From Paenibacillus lignilyticus (GTDB taxonomy: Bacteria > Bacillota > Bacilli > Paenibacillales > Paenibacillaceae), in contig NZ_JAGKSP010000001.1 in assembly GCF_017942085.1 (NCBI RefSeq), forward strand, positions 186,001 to 250,000: 64,000 nucleotides of DNA, read 5' to 3'. This document shows positions 50,686 to 60,533 of this stretch, in pieces. Each line of letters opens with the position of its first letter. Position 1 is the first letter of the stretch. Both the position numbers and the translations under genes were made by a program. The notes under the pieces are model-generated. The model was not told the origin of the DNA. It made no database searches and saw only the letters and a program-made list of their open reading frames with translations.

Positions 50686-52710
50686 CTATTCCATCTCTGA
50701 ATCCAAGCCTAAGCGGGTATGCAGATCAAGCCGTCTGTCGCGGTCGACGTCGACGATGATCGTGTCGCTTGGCATCGAACGGTTCGGATCGATTCGCAGC
50801 AGCGACGGCTCCGATAACAAGGTGTTGACCTCCAGATACGTATGCATATCGAGGTACATCCACGGCTGAAGCACAATCAGATGCGCATCCGTAAACGCCG
50901 GCTTATGTTCATTGAGCATCCGCTCAAGCATGAGCCTCTGCTTCTCGGTATTCGCCTGTTCTGTCGTGACCAGCACGGAGAAGCTGCAAGGATGCATCCC
51001 GTATAATAAATCGGTCAGCTCGCGAAGCTCCGCGGATTCCCGCATCATTTTATATTGAAAATATTCCACGATAAACGGTTTGCTGCCCGTGTAAATCTCG
51101 ACCATCTTCTCAATTCCCCGACGGGTACCTCTGTACCGGTACAACTGCGGCGCCTCTCGGATGAACCGGCGAATTTGCTCATCGCTCCAATGCTCATCCA
51201 CCTCGATGCCAAGCCAGCTGCCCAGCCACTTCAAATACGGTCCCTCCGTCAGATCGCTGTCCAAGTGGCGCGGAATATCTTGAACCTGCGTCTCGATACT
51301 ATCGAACATCGTGCCGAACAGGGCAAGGAATCGTTCTGTGAAACCCGTCGAATCCTCCTGGTAAACGGCAGGCAGATGACTCAAATACGTACTGCGCGGG
51401 AATACAACCCGAAGTTTTGAAAGGCAAGGTGTTTTCCGCTCGCTGCCGATCCATTCGATCTTCAGCCACATGTACCGGCCTTTGGCATCGAAGAACAGCG
51501 CGTCCTTCGGATTGGTAACCGGCGCCGACCAGAACGATTCCAGCGTTCGCGATTTCTCCAGCATGTCACGGCTCGGATCCCGCAAGAAATCATCCATCGC
51601 CATGAATCTGCCGCCGATGATCATCTGCTTCTGATCGGAGCAGAAATACGAGATACGCAGCTGCGTTTCGTCCGGAATGTCCGCTTCCAGCACCATCTTG
51701 TGCCACACCGTCTCTGCTTCCGTGCTGTCTAATGCCGTTGTCAGGCAAATGCCTTCGAGGGCGCCCGTTTCCATCCGCTCCATCGTCCTTGGCTGAAGCT
51801 CAAGCACCGTGACCGTGCCTTCTTCGGCATTCAGAATATACATGCGGTCGCGTGCGTCGAACATCAGCTTATCCGTTTTGCCCCTGGAACCCGGTACCTT
51901 GGTAATGAATTCCCCCGTTTCACCGAGATTCAATACGAACCGATCGTCTTCCCCCTCATCGGCGATATGCCTGGAGTCACCGATGTAGAGCTGATTCATC
52001 GAATCGACAGCCAGTCCGGCAAATTTCAAGGATGGGAGAAACATCCGAGAGAGCATGTCCCCTTCATAATTGAAGCCGCGCAGCGTATGCGCCTCACTAT
52101 CAAACACATACACGCTTCGTTCCTTAGAGACTGCAACGTAGAAGCGCTTATATAAGTAATGCAGCTTCACGGCTGTAGGCAGAACCCACTTCTCCTCCGA
52201 AACGATGCCTGCACAATGTCCGTTCCGGTCGATCTTCACAATCCCAATTCCGGTGCCTGCCGGAACGATTAGGTCGCCTGCCGGGTTCCGCTCTACTGCC
52301 AGCGGGGTTACCACATAGAAATAATGATCATCAGAAGCCGCGGCGATGGGATAGAGCCCGACTCCATTACATTCGCTTAAGCTCCAATACGTCTGGGAGT
52401 TCCCGATGGCATAAGCCGAGCATTGCTGCCTCTCCGGATCCGCCACCAGAAGCGTATCGCCGATGACTGCAAGCAACGATCGGATGCCAAACAGTCCATG
52501 ACCGCTCGGAAACAGCTTCTCGTGATGATGGTACTCCGAATCATATAGCCAAACGTCACTGGCTGCATCCAGGACATAAAGTCTGCCGTAAGGCCCGATG
52601 ACGAACTCGTGCACATCGCGGATGCCGTCTAATTCGTTTAGATGCAGTGTGCTGCGAATGCCGTATTTTTGCGTTTGAGTAATGCGAAGTCCGGCCTCTG
52701 TCCATTCCAA
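50686..52710 (-). CDS. CIS baseplate protein, P2 gpI-like with N-terminal propeller
   Basis: A 674-residue protein. The first 400 residues are propeller-like with repeated NHL-type strands (FVIGPYGRLYVLDAASDVW, LAVDSMNQLYIGD). The C-terminal part, from about 470, is a phage tail protein I (P2 gpI) domain: YLSHLPAVYQED, FLALFGTMFDSIETQVQ and LYRYRGTRRGIEKMVEIYTG. gpI-type proteins link the baseplate wedge to the spike or fibres. The annotated start is a TTG at 52710 with a weak AAGG. A CTG 23 codons upstream with a strong AAGGGGGG may be the true start. Confidence 0.88.
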   Translation of the reverse strand: MEWTEAGLRITQTQKYGIRSTLHLNELDGIRDVHEFVIGPYGRLYVLDAASDVWLYDSEYHHHEKLFPSGHGLFGIRSLLAVIGDTLLVADPERQQCSAYAIGNSQTYWSLSECNGVGLYPIAAASDDHYFYVVTPLAVERNPAGDLIVPAGTGIGIVKIDRNGHCAGIVSEEKWVLPTAVKLHYLYKRFYVAVSKERSVYVFDSEAHTLRGFNYEGDMLSRMFLPSLKFAGLAVDSMNQLYIGDSRHIADEGEDDRFVLNLGETGEFITKVPGSRGKTDKLMFDARDRMYILNAEEGTVTVLELQPRTMERMETGALEGICLTTALDSTEAETVWHKMVLEADIPDETQLRISYFCSDQKQMIIGGRFMAMDDFLRDPSRDMLEKSRTLESFWSAPVTNPKDALFFDAKGRYMWLKIEWIGSERKTPCLSKLRVVFPRSTYLSHLPAVYQEDSTGFTERFLALFGTMFDSIETQVQDIPRHLDSDLTEGPYLKWLGSWLGIEVDEHWSDEQIRRFIREAPQLYRYRGTRRGIEKMVEIYTGSKPFIVEYFQYKMMRESAELRELTDLLYGMHPCSFSVLVTTEQANTEKQRLMLERMLNEHKPAFTDAHLIVLQPWMYLDMHTYLEVNTLLSEPSLLRIDPNRSMPSDTIIVDVDRDRRLDLHTRLGLDSEME

Positions 52711-52838
52711 GTTAGCCTTACTGCTCGCGGCCCAGTCACTTTCCTTATTCAGTGAGAAAAACAGCGTCCCCTGCTCCAGCCCGTTTCCCCCCTTATGCTT
52801 TCTGATGTCCTACTCCGCTCCAATGCAAGGTTTCATTC

Positions 52839-55136
52839 TTACAGGTTCGTTCTGCTGATTAGCTCGATCTCATGCCCGGCCGAGTACGCCAATCCGTATG
52901 GAGGAAGCTCGATATCGCCGCCGGAAGTTTTGGTCCAGCCCTGCCCTTCAGCGTCCAGCCACAGTTCCTGAATATAGGCGACGCCTTTCATTTCATTCAT
53001 GAGTCCGAACAAATCTCCTTTGTATACCGTTCTGCCAAATGGCCAGCCCTTCGACCCGTCACGGCCATCAAGCGGCTTCAGCAGCCGATTGAGCGCCGTT
53101 ACGATCTGTTTGCTTTCATCGACAAAATGAGGCTCGACGACGATGATCGCATGCACCGTAATCCCGATATATTCAGGTGCAATGACATGAACCTCAGTCG
53201 TAATCAATCTTCGTTCATCCAGATGGCGCCTCACGCTCTCCCGAAACCCCATGCTCGGCGTCGGCGTAACTGCAGGACTGTACGGAACAACCGCTACCGT
53301 TAACTGGCCCGGCGCTTGGTTGCGAGGATAATCCTTTAACCCTTTCATATAGAGCGGCAGCGCCTTAACTCTTGCTACCCGCAGTCCGGGCGTATGTCGA
53401 ACGATATGCTCGACATCCTCTGCCGTAACCGCGCGAAACGGCTCATGGAGTTCTCTGCGAACGCGCTCGATGCAGGCTTCAAGCGATTCCGCTTCAGTTC
53501 CGCCTACAGCAAACTGATAGTTCGTTACGGTTAGCTGTTCGAGCAGTTGTTCGCTTGCCTCATTGAGCGAGGTGATTTCTGTAATCAGATGGGGCTTCAC
53601 GTTACCGCGAGTTCCGCCGCCCAGTAAGCAGGCAATCACCCAAATATTAGGCTCATCGCAGGCTTGAGGCACGCTTCCTCGCTCATTATCGCCAAATTTA
53701 ATCTCATGCTCCGCTGCGTCGAACAAGAAGTGCCGATCCGTGGAGGTCGAGTTGTCGAAGTTATCCACTTCGGTCCAATCCTCCCACAGCCAGCTTCCGT
53801 CTTGAAGCCTACGTCCGATCTGAAGTGTAAATCGATCATTCTGCAACGGATAATCATAGACAACCAGCTTCTGCCCCGGCAAACCGTTGCTCTGCCCGAT
53901 GATACACTGCTCCCGGAAAGTCTCGGTCTGGGCGATCACCCTCAAGGTCGTCTTCCTTTGCTCTGGAAGTGATGCCCGACTTGGACTTCCATCCCCGGTT
54001 CTCAAAGCGACAACCGCTTCACCCGTTTCAATATTCTGTTGCAGCTCGTAGTCTGAAGCTTCCAACAGATCGATCCAGCCGCCTGACTCATGCGGGGATT
54101 GCACGCGTATGAAGCCGTTAGCGGCAAGGTAGGACGAAACGATTATTTCATCCTTATCCCCGCCTGTCAGATCGGCGTGGAACAATTCACTGAATGTATA
54201 CTGTTGAACGGCTTTCACCGTATTAAACGCAATATGTTCGATGCGCGGCGGATTCTCATAGCCCGATTGCTCAACGGTGCAGCAGAACCAGTAGCGCCCT
54301 CTGTCATTCGCCGGATGGACCATGACCGGTCTCATTCCATGAGGGACGCGGAATGTGATCATTCCGCTGTACATCAGCTGAACGGTATCATCATGGACAA
54401 GCTCGAGCGGCATCCACGCGGAAGGTCCGCTGCCGGCAGCGCCGATCTCACTTGCTTGTTGACCGTTCTCTGCTCCTGTTAGTTCAGGCGGCGTACCGTT
54501 ATTTCCATAAAATTTCCACGATACCTTGGCAGAAGGTACGATTGCCTTGCTTGCGTCATCTAAGGGGATAAGCGGAACCAGCCCATCGTCGAATAACGAG
54601 ATCGCCATGGTCAGCTCATCCCCAGGCATCAGCTCAAGGTCAAAAGCGATGTACAGTCTGCTGCCTTGACGAGCTTCAGGGCCGAATGCGTAGAACGAAA
54701 CGCCGACATGGTCGTTAGTGGATGTGTAATCATTGGCCTCTTTATCCGTTCGAACGATAATGCGGTCGATCCGGGCCGGATGCAGCCGGATCGGTTCCGT
54801 CGTTTCGAAAGGTTGATCCTGTGCCTGCAGCTTCGTGCCCTTCGGCAGCATTAGCGGCCGATTCGCGCCTTGGAAGCTGACCTGCGTATGCGCGCGATGG
54901 GCAAGCTGCGGCTTAGCGCCAAGCAGCTTCAGAAACTTGAGCTGGTTGCGCTCCGGCACCCGATTGATATAGAACTGCTGCATTTCGCTTAACCATGCGA
55001 ACAGTTCAATCATCGTAATACCGGGATCATGCGCATTCTCATCCGTCCACTCCGGCATAAACTTCGGAATCGCTTTACGCGCTTCTTCCACGATTTGCTG
55101 AAAACGACGGTCGTCTAAATTGGGAATCGGCAGCAA
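52839..55136 (-). CDS. CIS baseplate assembly protein (gpJ-like), shorter paralogue
   Basis: About 765 residues of the putative baseplate J family (P2 gpJ/T4 gp6 wedge). N-terminus LLPIPNLDDRRFQQIVEEAR, then FMPEWTDENAHDPGITMIELFAWLSEM, the usual opening of CIS gpJ proteins. The C-terminal half carries VRVAKALPLY-like RVARVKALPLYM and a wedge-like domain. A TTG at 55136 is preferred because AAAGGAGG lies at good spacing; a GTG three codons earlier overlaps the ribosome site. It forms the baseplate wedge with the longer paralogue upstream. Confidence 0.92.
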   Translation of the reverse strand: MLPIPNLDDRRFQQIVEEARKAIPKFMPEWTDENAHDPGITMIELFAWLSEMQQFYINRVPERNQLKFLKLLGAKPQLAHRAHTQVSFQGANRPLMLPKGTKLQAQDQPFETTEPIRLHPARIDRIIVRTDKEANDYTSTNDHVGVSFYAFGPEARQGSRLYIAFDLELMPGDELTMAISLFDDGLVPLIPLDDASKAIVPSAKVSWKFYGNNGTPPELTGAENGQQASEIGAAGSGPSAWMPLELVHDDTVQLMYSGMITFRVPHGMRPVMVHPANDRGRYWFCCTVEQSGYENPPRIEHIAFNTVKAVQQYTFSELFHADLTGGDKDEIIVSSYLAANGFIRVQSPHESGGWIDLLEASDYELQQNIETGEAVVALRTGDGSPSRASLPEQRKTTLRVIAQTETFREQCIIGQSNGLPGQKLVVYDYPLQNDRFTLQIGRRLQDGSWLWEDWTEVDNFDNSTSTDRHFLFDAAEHEIKFGDNERGSVPQACDEPNIWVIACLLGGGTRGNVKPHLITEITSLNEASEQLLEQLTVTNYQFAVGGTEAESLEACIERVRRELHEPFRAVTAEDVEHIVRHTPGLRVARVKALPLYMKGLKDYPRNQAPGQLTVAVVPYSPAVTPTPSMGFRESVRRHLDERRLITTEVHVIAPEYIGITVHAIIVVEPHFVDESKQIVTALNRLLKPLDGRDGSKGWPFGRTVYKGDLFGLMNEMKGVAYIQELWLDAEGQGWTKTSGGDIELPPYGLAYSAGHEIELISRTNL

Positions 55137-55181
55137 GACATGCACCTCCTTTCTTATTCAGTGCCTGAAGGCACGCTCGTA

Positions 55182-58100
55182 TTAGCTCGTTGTCACTTTC
55201 ACGGTATGCATGCCGCTGCAGAGCAAAGCATGCGGATACATAGATTGTTTGGACGGATCAATTTCGATCGTTGTGCCGTCCTCCTTCTTTAACATGGACA
55301 TATAAAGCTTATCTATATTTTTGATCGTACGAACGGATTTGAGCAGGGAATAGAAGAGCGATTCATGCAAGGTTTCGCCAATCTCCCAGCCTCGTCCGTC
55401 CAGCTTGCCGCGAATCGGATCCAGAAATTGGGCAAGCCTGGTTTGGCATGCCGCCTCCGTAGGCAGCACATCCTCAAGCGATTCAACTGTAACTGAAACC
55501 GTGATAGATACGTACAGAAATGCCGGAGCAATGACTTGAACCGAAGGTTGATGTGAAACCGTGTTTGCCGCACGTTCAATCAAATACGCTTCGATCTGAC
55601 GTTTCAACGCGGGAAACAATGCATAACCGGAATCGCCCGGCTCCGATAAGGCTACGAGTGTAATCGAACCTAAGCTGCGTTCCAGATGCACGTTCCGATT
55701 AGGCAGACATTTCACTTTAGCCAGTCCCGGATATGCCTCTCTTGCAAGCCATTCGAAATCCTCAGCCGTTACGGCGCGACCTTGATGCTTCAGTCGCTGC
55801 GGCCCGCGCAGCAGAGCAGCATCGAGGCTCTCAGTGTGACAGCCGCCGCCGGCTGCGCTTGGGTTCGTTGCGCCGGCTATGAACGCGATGGATTGCAGCA
55901 GTCCTGTAATCTCGCCGGCCCCAACATTACCTTCTGCTCCTGCCGTTACTTTGTAATTCACGCGAATGCTATCCGGACCGCCGCCTGGGACAGCGCGACC
56001 TCTAATCCCTTCGCCGAAGGTAACGGTCCCTGCAGAACCGTCAAGTACAAAATGACGATCCAGCGCCGAAGAAGTAAGGAATGACTCTACCCCGCTCCAT
56101 TTGACCCACACGCGCTGCACTTGCCCTTCGCTGTCATATAAAACCTCGATATCGGCGGGAGCTTGCAGCAACATCTCGTCCAGCTCATGCTTGGGCATCG
56201 TTTCGGTCTCATCGACCCAAACTTCCTCCGCAATGACCGGCGACCTGGATAGTCTGTACACGCCGCGTGTTCGCTCCGGCGTCTCTCCGGTAATGGTTCG
56301 CTGCTGCAGCACTTGAACGGCGTTCATATCCAGCCGTTTGGCAGCAGGTTTTAATTGATCTGCCAAGTCATAACAGCCATCACGATTGACCGCGCGCAAC
56401 CAATAACGTTCTCTGCCATAGAGCAGCGTCTGATGAAGCTCCGGCGGACCCGCAAATTGGACTAGGCCGCTTTCGGTAAATCCGTTCGTTTCATCTAGGA
56501 CAGATAGAGGCTTCCAATGCACCGTAGTACCTTCGCGGACGAGTGCCTCCCACTCGATCCATGGCCGCTTCGATGCATCCCACTTCGAAGGCTGGAGCGT
56601 AACTTGCATCGTAATCGGCCCTTTGAGCGGAGGTGAATCAAAGCCGAATATAACGGCGGGATAGCTGCAATCAATAGGCTCAAACGGACGGATCGGCTTG
56701 CCGCCGCCGCTTGCCTCTCTCGTCACTTCCTTCATCGCTGCATTATTGAACACGATGGCGGAAGCTGCCGGGAAAGTCCGGTCCTCGTAATGATATTGAA
56801 GCTTCAATTGGTCCAACCAGGGCGTGACATAAATCATTTCCGGCGCGTACATGTTATCCATCGCCACGACACGGACACGAATCCAATAGTCAAACTGTGC
56901 ATTGACGAAGGTTTGCTCTAAATCCTGCGGGCAATGCAGGGAAACATGGCAGCGTAGATCTTCATGCTCAGGCAGCTCGCTAAACAAGGATTCGTAACGT
57001 TCGCTTCCGGGTATTCGCACCCATCCGCTGCCGTTCCAATATTCCCACAGGACGCGCTGAATCCGAATTTTCGGCGGATCCTTCTTCTCCAGCTCTGAAC
57101 GGCGCATAATCATCCGCCAGCGGATTTCCGGATCCGGTGCCGTGCGCAGCGCACTCGGCAATGTTTTCATCCTGAAGCTCACATCAAGTCTGCCATTTCT
57201 CTTGCAGAATGCTTCTTCGCTGCTGATATAAAACGTAGAGTATGGCGCAAAATGCTCTCCGAACGGATAAAATCCGTCGCTGCTCAGCTCCATATCGTTG
57301 TGAATAATCATCGTTGGCGGAATGCCGTCAACGCCCTGGTTCGGGTCGAACGCAGACGTTAACGATAGCTGATCCAGTTCTAAATCTTGAGCCAGCAGCG
57401 GATTGGCGCTTGTCTCCTTCACTTTGAGCCTGCACCGAATATAGCGGCCTCCGATACCGCCAACTTCCACCGGTTCGATCGGTCGAACTTTTGTTTTATG
57501 TAAGAAAACCGTGTTTCCCATGCTCGTAATATCGTCAAAAGGCACCCATTCGCCTTCGGAATGATACGTCCATTCGAGCAGCTCCGTATCTGCCATAGCA
57601 GCAGCTAACTGCGGCTGCTTGTACCGCTTGGCGGAATGGAATAGATTTACACGGATGATCGCGGGATGCGTCGCTAAGAATAGGTCATCCTCGCGCAAGT
57701 AGATGGCGTGCTCCTGCAGGTTAAGGCCATAAGCTGCTTGGAAGAGCGGTACATCCCCTTTTCCTTCGGCAAGCTTCTCCGTATAGGATTCTGCAGATAA
57801 CGTAATCGCATCAAGTGCCGGGCTAACGCTAATGACGTCCGTCAGTTTGGCGGGCGTTACGAGCATCGCGCGTTCACTTTCGAAGAGCAGCTCTTCGCCG
57901 CCGCTAGGCGACGGAGCCGTTAATTGCGTGCCTCTCGGAATCCATACCGGCTCAGTGGCTCCTTCATTGATGCGAAATACGACATGGGTACGTGCAGGTC
58001 GTGCCGACTGTAGCTTCGTTTCCAGCATATTTAGGAACGCGATAAAATTCTTCTCAGGCGTCCGGTTAAGCCGTTTCGCATTCTCTTGCAGCATATTCGC

Positions 58101-58265
58101 CGCCAAATAGAATAGCGCCGTACCGGGGTCCGGGTCTTCAGGCGAGAAACGCCACTCCGGGGTATAAAAGGGGGCCGTTTCCTTCATCCAGCGGGCAAGA
58201 GCAGCCAGATCGCGCTTATCAATTGCCTGCGGCGCGCCTGCCCCGCTTCGGGTATTGTTCATCAT
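55182..58265 (-). CDS. CIS baseplate assembly protein (gpJ-like), longer paralogue
   Basis: About 1027 residues. An N-terminal recruiting segment (FYTPEWRFSPEDPDPGTALFYLAANML) matches the wedge family. The central part has a Tail gpJ-type region with inserted beta domains, and the C-terminal region (AVTAEDFEWLAREAYPGLAKVKCLP) parallels that of the shorter paralogue. ATG at 58265 is taken because GGAG lies 9 nt upstream; a GTG five codons earlier overlaps that site. Two gpJ-like proteins of unequal length are typical for CIS baseplates, which need a T4 gp6/gp7-like pair. Confidence 0.92.
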   Translation of the reverse strand: MMNNTRSGAGAPQAIDKRDLAALARWMKETAPFYTPEWRFSPEDPDPGTALFYLAANMLQENAKRLNRTPEKNFIAFLNMLETKLQSARPARTHVVFRINEGATEPVWIPRGTQLTAPSPSGGEELLFESERAMLVTPAKLTDVISVSPALDAITLSAESYTEKLAEGKGDVPLFQAAYGLNLQEHAIYLREDDLFLATHPAIIRVNLFHSAKRYKQPQLAAAMADTELLEWTYHSEGEWVPFDDITSMGNTVFLHKTKVRPIEPVEVGGIGGRYIRCRLKVKETSANPLLAQDLELDQLSLTSAFDPNQGVDGIPPTMIIHNDMELSSDGFYPFGEHFAPYSTFYISSEEAFCKRNGRLDVSFRMKTLPSALRTAPDPEIRWRMIMRRSELEKKDPPKIRIQRVLWEYWNGSGWVRIPGSERYESLFSELPEHEDLRCHVSLHCPQDLEQTFVNAQFDYWIRVRVVAMDNMYAPEMIYVTPWLDQLKLQYHYEDRTFPAASAIVFNNAAMKEVTREASGGGKPIRPFEPIDCSYPAVIFGFDSPPLKGPITMQVTLQPSKWDASKRPWIEWEALVREGTTVHWKPLSVLDETNGFTESGLVQFAGPPELHQTLLYGRERYWLRAVNRDGCYDLADQLKPAAKRLDMNAVQVLQQRTITGETPERTRGVYRLSRSPVIAEEVWVDETETMPKHELDEMLLQAPADIEVLYDSEGQVQRVWVKWSGVESFLTSSALDRHFVLDGSAGTVTFGEGIRGRAVPGGGPDSIRVNYKVTAGAEGNVGAGEITGLLQSIAFIAGATNPSAAGGGCHTESLDAALLRGPQRLKHQGRAVTAEDFEWLAREAYPGLAKVKCLPNRNVHLERSLGSITLVALSEPGDSGYALFPALKRQIEAYLIERAANTVSHQPSVQVIAPAFLYVSITVSVTVESLEDVLPTEAACQTRLAQFLDPIRGKLDGRGWEIGETLHESLFYSLLKSVRTIKNIDKLYMSMLKKEDGTTIEIDPSKQSMYPHALLCSGMHTVKVTTS

Positions 58266-58290
58266 GGTCTCCTGCTCCACCCTTTGTCAT

Positions 58291-58689
58291 CTACTTCGTG
58301 CCTTCCTCCAAATAGAAAGGATAGACCTGATTGAACAGATTGTTCGTGCTCCGGACGACATACGAAATATGGAGCAGCAGCTTGCCGGCCCCAGCACCGT
58401 CCCGCTCTGCGTGAACCTCGACCTCATGCACGCGAGGCTCCCAGATTCGGATCGCCTCTTGAATGTTGGTCTCCAATAATCGCAGCGTCGTTTCGTCCGT
58501 CGTCTCGAACACGAACTCTTGAATGCCGCAGCCGAAGTCGGGGCGCATGACACGCTCCCCTTTATTCGTCCACAGTATAATGCGAATGGCCTCCGCGATG
58601 TCGTCTTCTTTCTCCGCCGTCTTGATTCGTCCCGTGGTGGAGTCGACTTCTATGGGGAATTTCCAGCCTCTACCCAGAAATGATGCCAT
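58291..58689 (-). CDS. gp25-like baseplate wedge protein
   Basis: A 132-residue GPW/gp25 protein, the T4-type wedge that starts sheath assembly. Visible signatures: FLGRGWKFPIEVD at the N-terminus, and GERVMRPDFGCGIQEFVFE in the middle. The ATG at 58689 has GGGGG 9 nt upstream; an ATG three codons earlier lies inside the ribosome site. It is 31 bp after the gpV-like gene. Confidence 0.95.
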   Translation of the reverse strand: MASFLGRGWKFPIEVDSTTGRIKTAEKEDDIAEAIRIILWTNKGERVMRPDFGCGIQEFVFETTDETTLRLLETNIQEAIRIWEPRVHEVEVHAERDGAGAGKLLLHISYVVRSTNNLFNQVYPFYLEEGTK

Positions 58690-58719
58690 AACCGCCATCC
58701 CCCTTCTGCCTGTCGCAGC

Positions 58720-59433
58720 CTAATTGATTTTGACCATCGCGCCTTTGATGTTGACGATGCCGTCCGATTTGATATCGACGGTTCCGCCGCCTTTAAGGTT
58801 CAGTGCTGCACTTGCTTCAATCTTAATCTGCGTCGATTTAATCGTGACTTCCTTCGAACTCGAGATCGTCACATCGCCGCCGCCGGAAATTTCGATCTTG
58901 GTGGATGAGCTTGTTAAAGTCAGCTTCCCTGTTCCGCTTCCCACGATGGTAAGATTGTTCTTACCACTCTTGTCGGTCAGCTTGATTTCCTCGGTGCTGT
59001 CGGTGAATTCGATCTTGCTGCCCTTCTTCGTCTGCAGCGTTACTTTCTCTTTGGAAGACGTATCGTCGAAAATAAACTCATGTCCCGCTTTGGATTTGAT
59101 TTTGCGGATATTGTTGTTCTCATCGCCGGCCGGCGCCGGATTGCTCTTGTTCCACAAAGAACCGATGACATACGGCTGATTGAAGTCGCCCATATGAAAC
59201 GCGACCAACACCTCGTCGTTCACTTCGGGAACAAACAGACTTCCTCGATCTTTGCCGCCCATAAAGGTAATGCAGCGAACCCAGTCCGTCTCTTGCGTAA
59301 TTTCGCGATGTGGAAACTTCAGCTTCACGCGGCCGATTTTGTCAGGGTCCTTATTATTCGTGACGACTGCGAGCATAACCCCTTCTATACCGCCTGAACC
59401 GCCGGAGCCGCCGCCGTACATGCCGTTACTCAT
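58720..59433 (-). CDS. gpV-type spike protein (baseplate assembly protein V)
   Basis: A 237-residue spike protein. An N-terminal Gly-rich segment is followed by the OB-fold (VVTNNKDPDKIGRVKLKFP, WVRCITFMGG, VPEVNDEVLVAFHMGD, YVIGSLWN). The C-terminal part, from about residue 130, is a beta-helix of short repeats (KIEFTDS, EVTIKSTQIKIEA, VDIKSDGIVNIKG), the needle of the central spike. A PAAR-like tip (46248-46634) would cap it. The ATG overlaps the stop of the hub gene by 4 bp. Confidence 0.95.
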   Translation of the reverse strand: MSNGMYGGGSGGSGGIEGVMLAVVTNNKDPDKIGRVKLKFPHREITQETDWVRCITFMGGKDRGSLFVPEVNDEVLVAFHMGDFNQPYVIGSLWNKSNPAPAGDENNNIRKIKSKAGHEFIFDDTSSKEKVTLQTKKGSKIEFTDSTEEIKLTDKSGKNNLTIVGSGTGKLTLTSSSTKIEISGGGDVTISSSKEVTIKSTQIKIEASAALNLKGGGTVDIKSDGIVNIKGAMVKIN

Positions 59434-60530
59434 ATTGCATTTCCCCCTACCTCAAAGCTTGTCGTATATCCGGATGCGGAGATGGAGTGGCTGACTTCAG
59501 TGAGATACATCGGTTGATTGAATTTCGCGCCAAGCCCGTCCAGTTTGATATAGCGGCCGGCACGGATTTCAGGAATCCCGATGCTTTCGCCTGAGCCTGT
59601 GACCAGATCCATGGCCCGTTCATTCATCATCGCGTCTGCCAGATCCTGCGCTTCCTGCATCGTCGTCGCATTCGTGTAGACATATTCCTTGGTGTAGTCC
59701 GCCAGCGAGCGCATAATGTCCTTCCCTGTGCGGGAATTCGAACCGATAATATCGACTTGACCGGATGTAGCTTCGATAGCTGTGGACGTTTTCGGATCAA
59801 ACCCTCTGACGATAACTTGGCTCACCTGGTTGGTGATATCGACGCTGGTGGAGTAGCTGCGCAAGTTTTTACCGTACATCAGCGTGATGACCGGTGTCTT
59901 GGAATTCTTCGATTCGCGAAAATATAGCGTCTTGCCGACCACAAAAAAATCATAATCGTTCGACTTGGCCAGCTGTTTCAGAAACTGGTAATCCGTCATC
60001 CGAATTTGCTCGATGATCGGCCTCATCACCGTCGTTGTATCGACGGAAAGCTTCGCGCCATATTTCGCTCCGATAACTTTCACCACGTCGCTGTCCTTCT
60101 TTTCCTTCCATGAATTCGAATGGGAGCCCTTCATCATGAGGAAAGAAATATCCATGCCCGATACGCTAACTGTCGGATTGCCGTCAGACGGATATTCCAG
60201 ATCCACCGACGTAATGATGCCATAGAACACGGTCTCGAGCTTATCGGTGTAGCCCATCTTAATTTCCACGTACTTGCCGACAGCAAGAAAACTGTTGATC
60301 CATTGAAATTCACGGCGAACCGGATCAAATGCGTTCTGTACTGTAAAATGAAAAGAATCCGCTTTCTGATTCACCGTCGTATTCACCTTTACCGATGAAA
60401 TGGCGACACTTTGCCGTATCATGCTGTTGCCATCAATGACGATTTCAAAAGCCGGCGCAAAGAAATTGCGATACTTCTGCTCCAGCGAATCGAATTGATA
60501 GGTGCTGTTATCGAACTTTACGTCTGCCAT
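59430..60530 (-). CDS. gpD/VgrG-type hub protein
   Basis: A 366-residue phage late control D / VgrG N-terminal hub protein. Features: FFAPAFEIVIDGN at the start, a gp27-like barrel region (VEIKMGYTDKLETVFYGIIT, FHFTVQNAFD), and the tail segment EIRAGRYIKLDGLG before SISASGYTTSFEV at the end. It forms the trimeric hub between tube and spike. It is 3 bp before the gpV gene's start region, which overlaps its stop. In phage terms gpD and the spike are separate here, as in most CIS. Confidence 0.95.
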   Translation of the reverse strand: MADVKFDNSTYQFDSLEQKYRNFFAPAFEIVIDGNSMIRQSVAISSVKVNTTVNQKADSFHFTVQNAFDPVRREFQWINSFLAVGKYVEIKMGYTDKLETVFYGIITSVDLEYPSDGNPTVSVSGMDISFLMMKGSHSNSWKEKKDSDVVKVIGAKYGAKLSVDTTTVMRPIIEQIRMTDYQFLKQLAKSNDYDFFVVGKTLYFRESKNSKTPVITLMYGKNLRSYSTSVDITNQVSQVIVRGFDPKTSTAIEATSGQVDIIGSNSRTGKDIMRSLADYTKEYVYTNATTMQEAQDLADAMMNERAMDLVTGSGESIGIPEIRAGRYIKLDGLGAKFNQPMYLTEVSHSISASGYTTSFEVGGNAI

Positions 60531-60533
60531 ATG

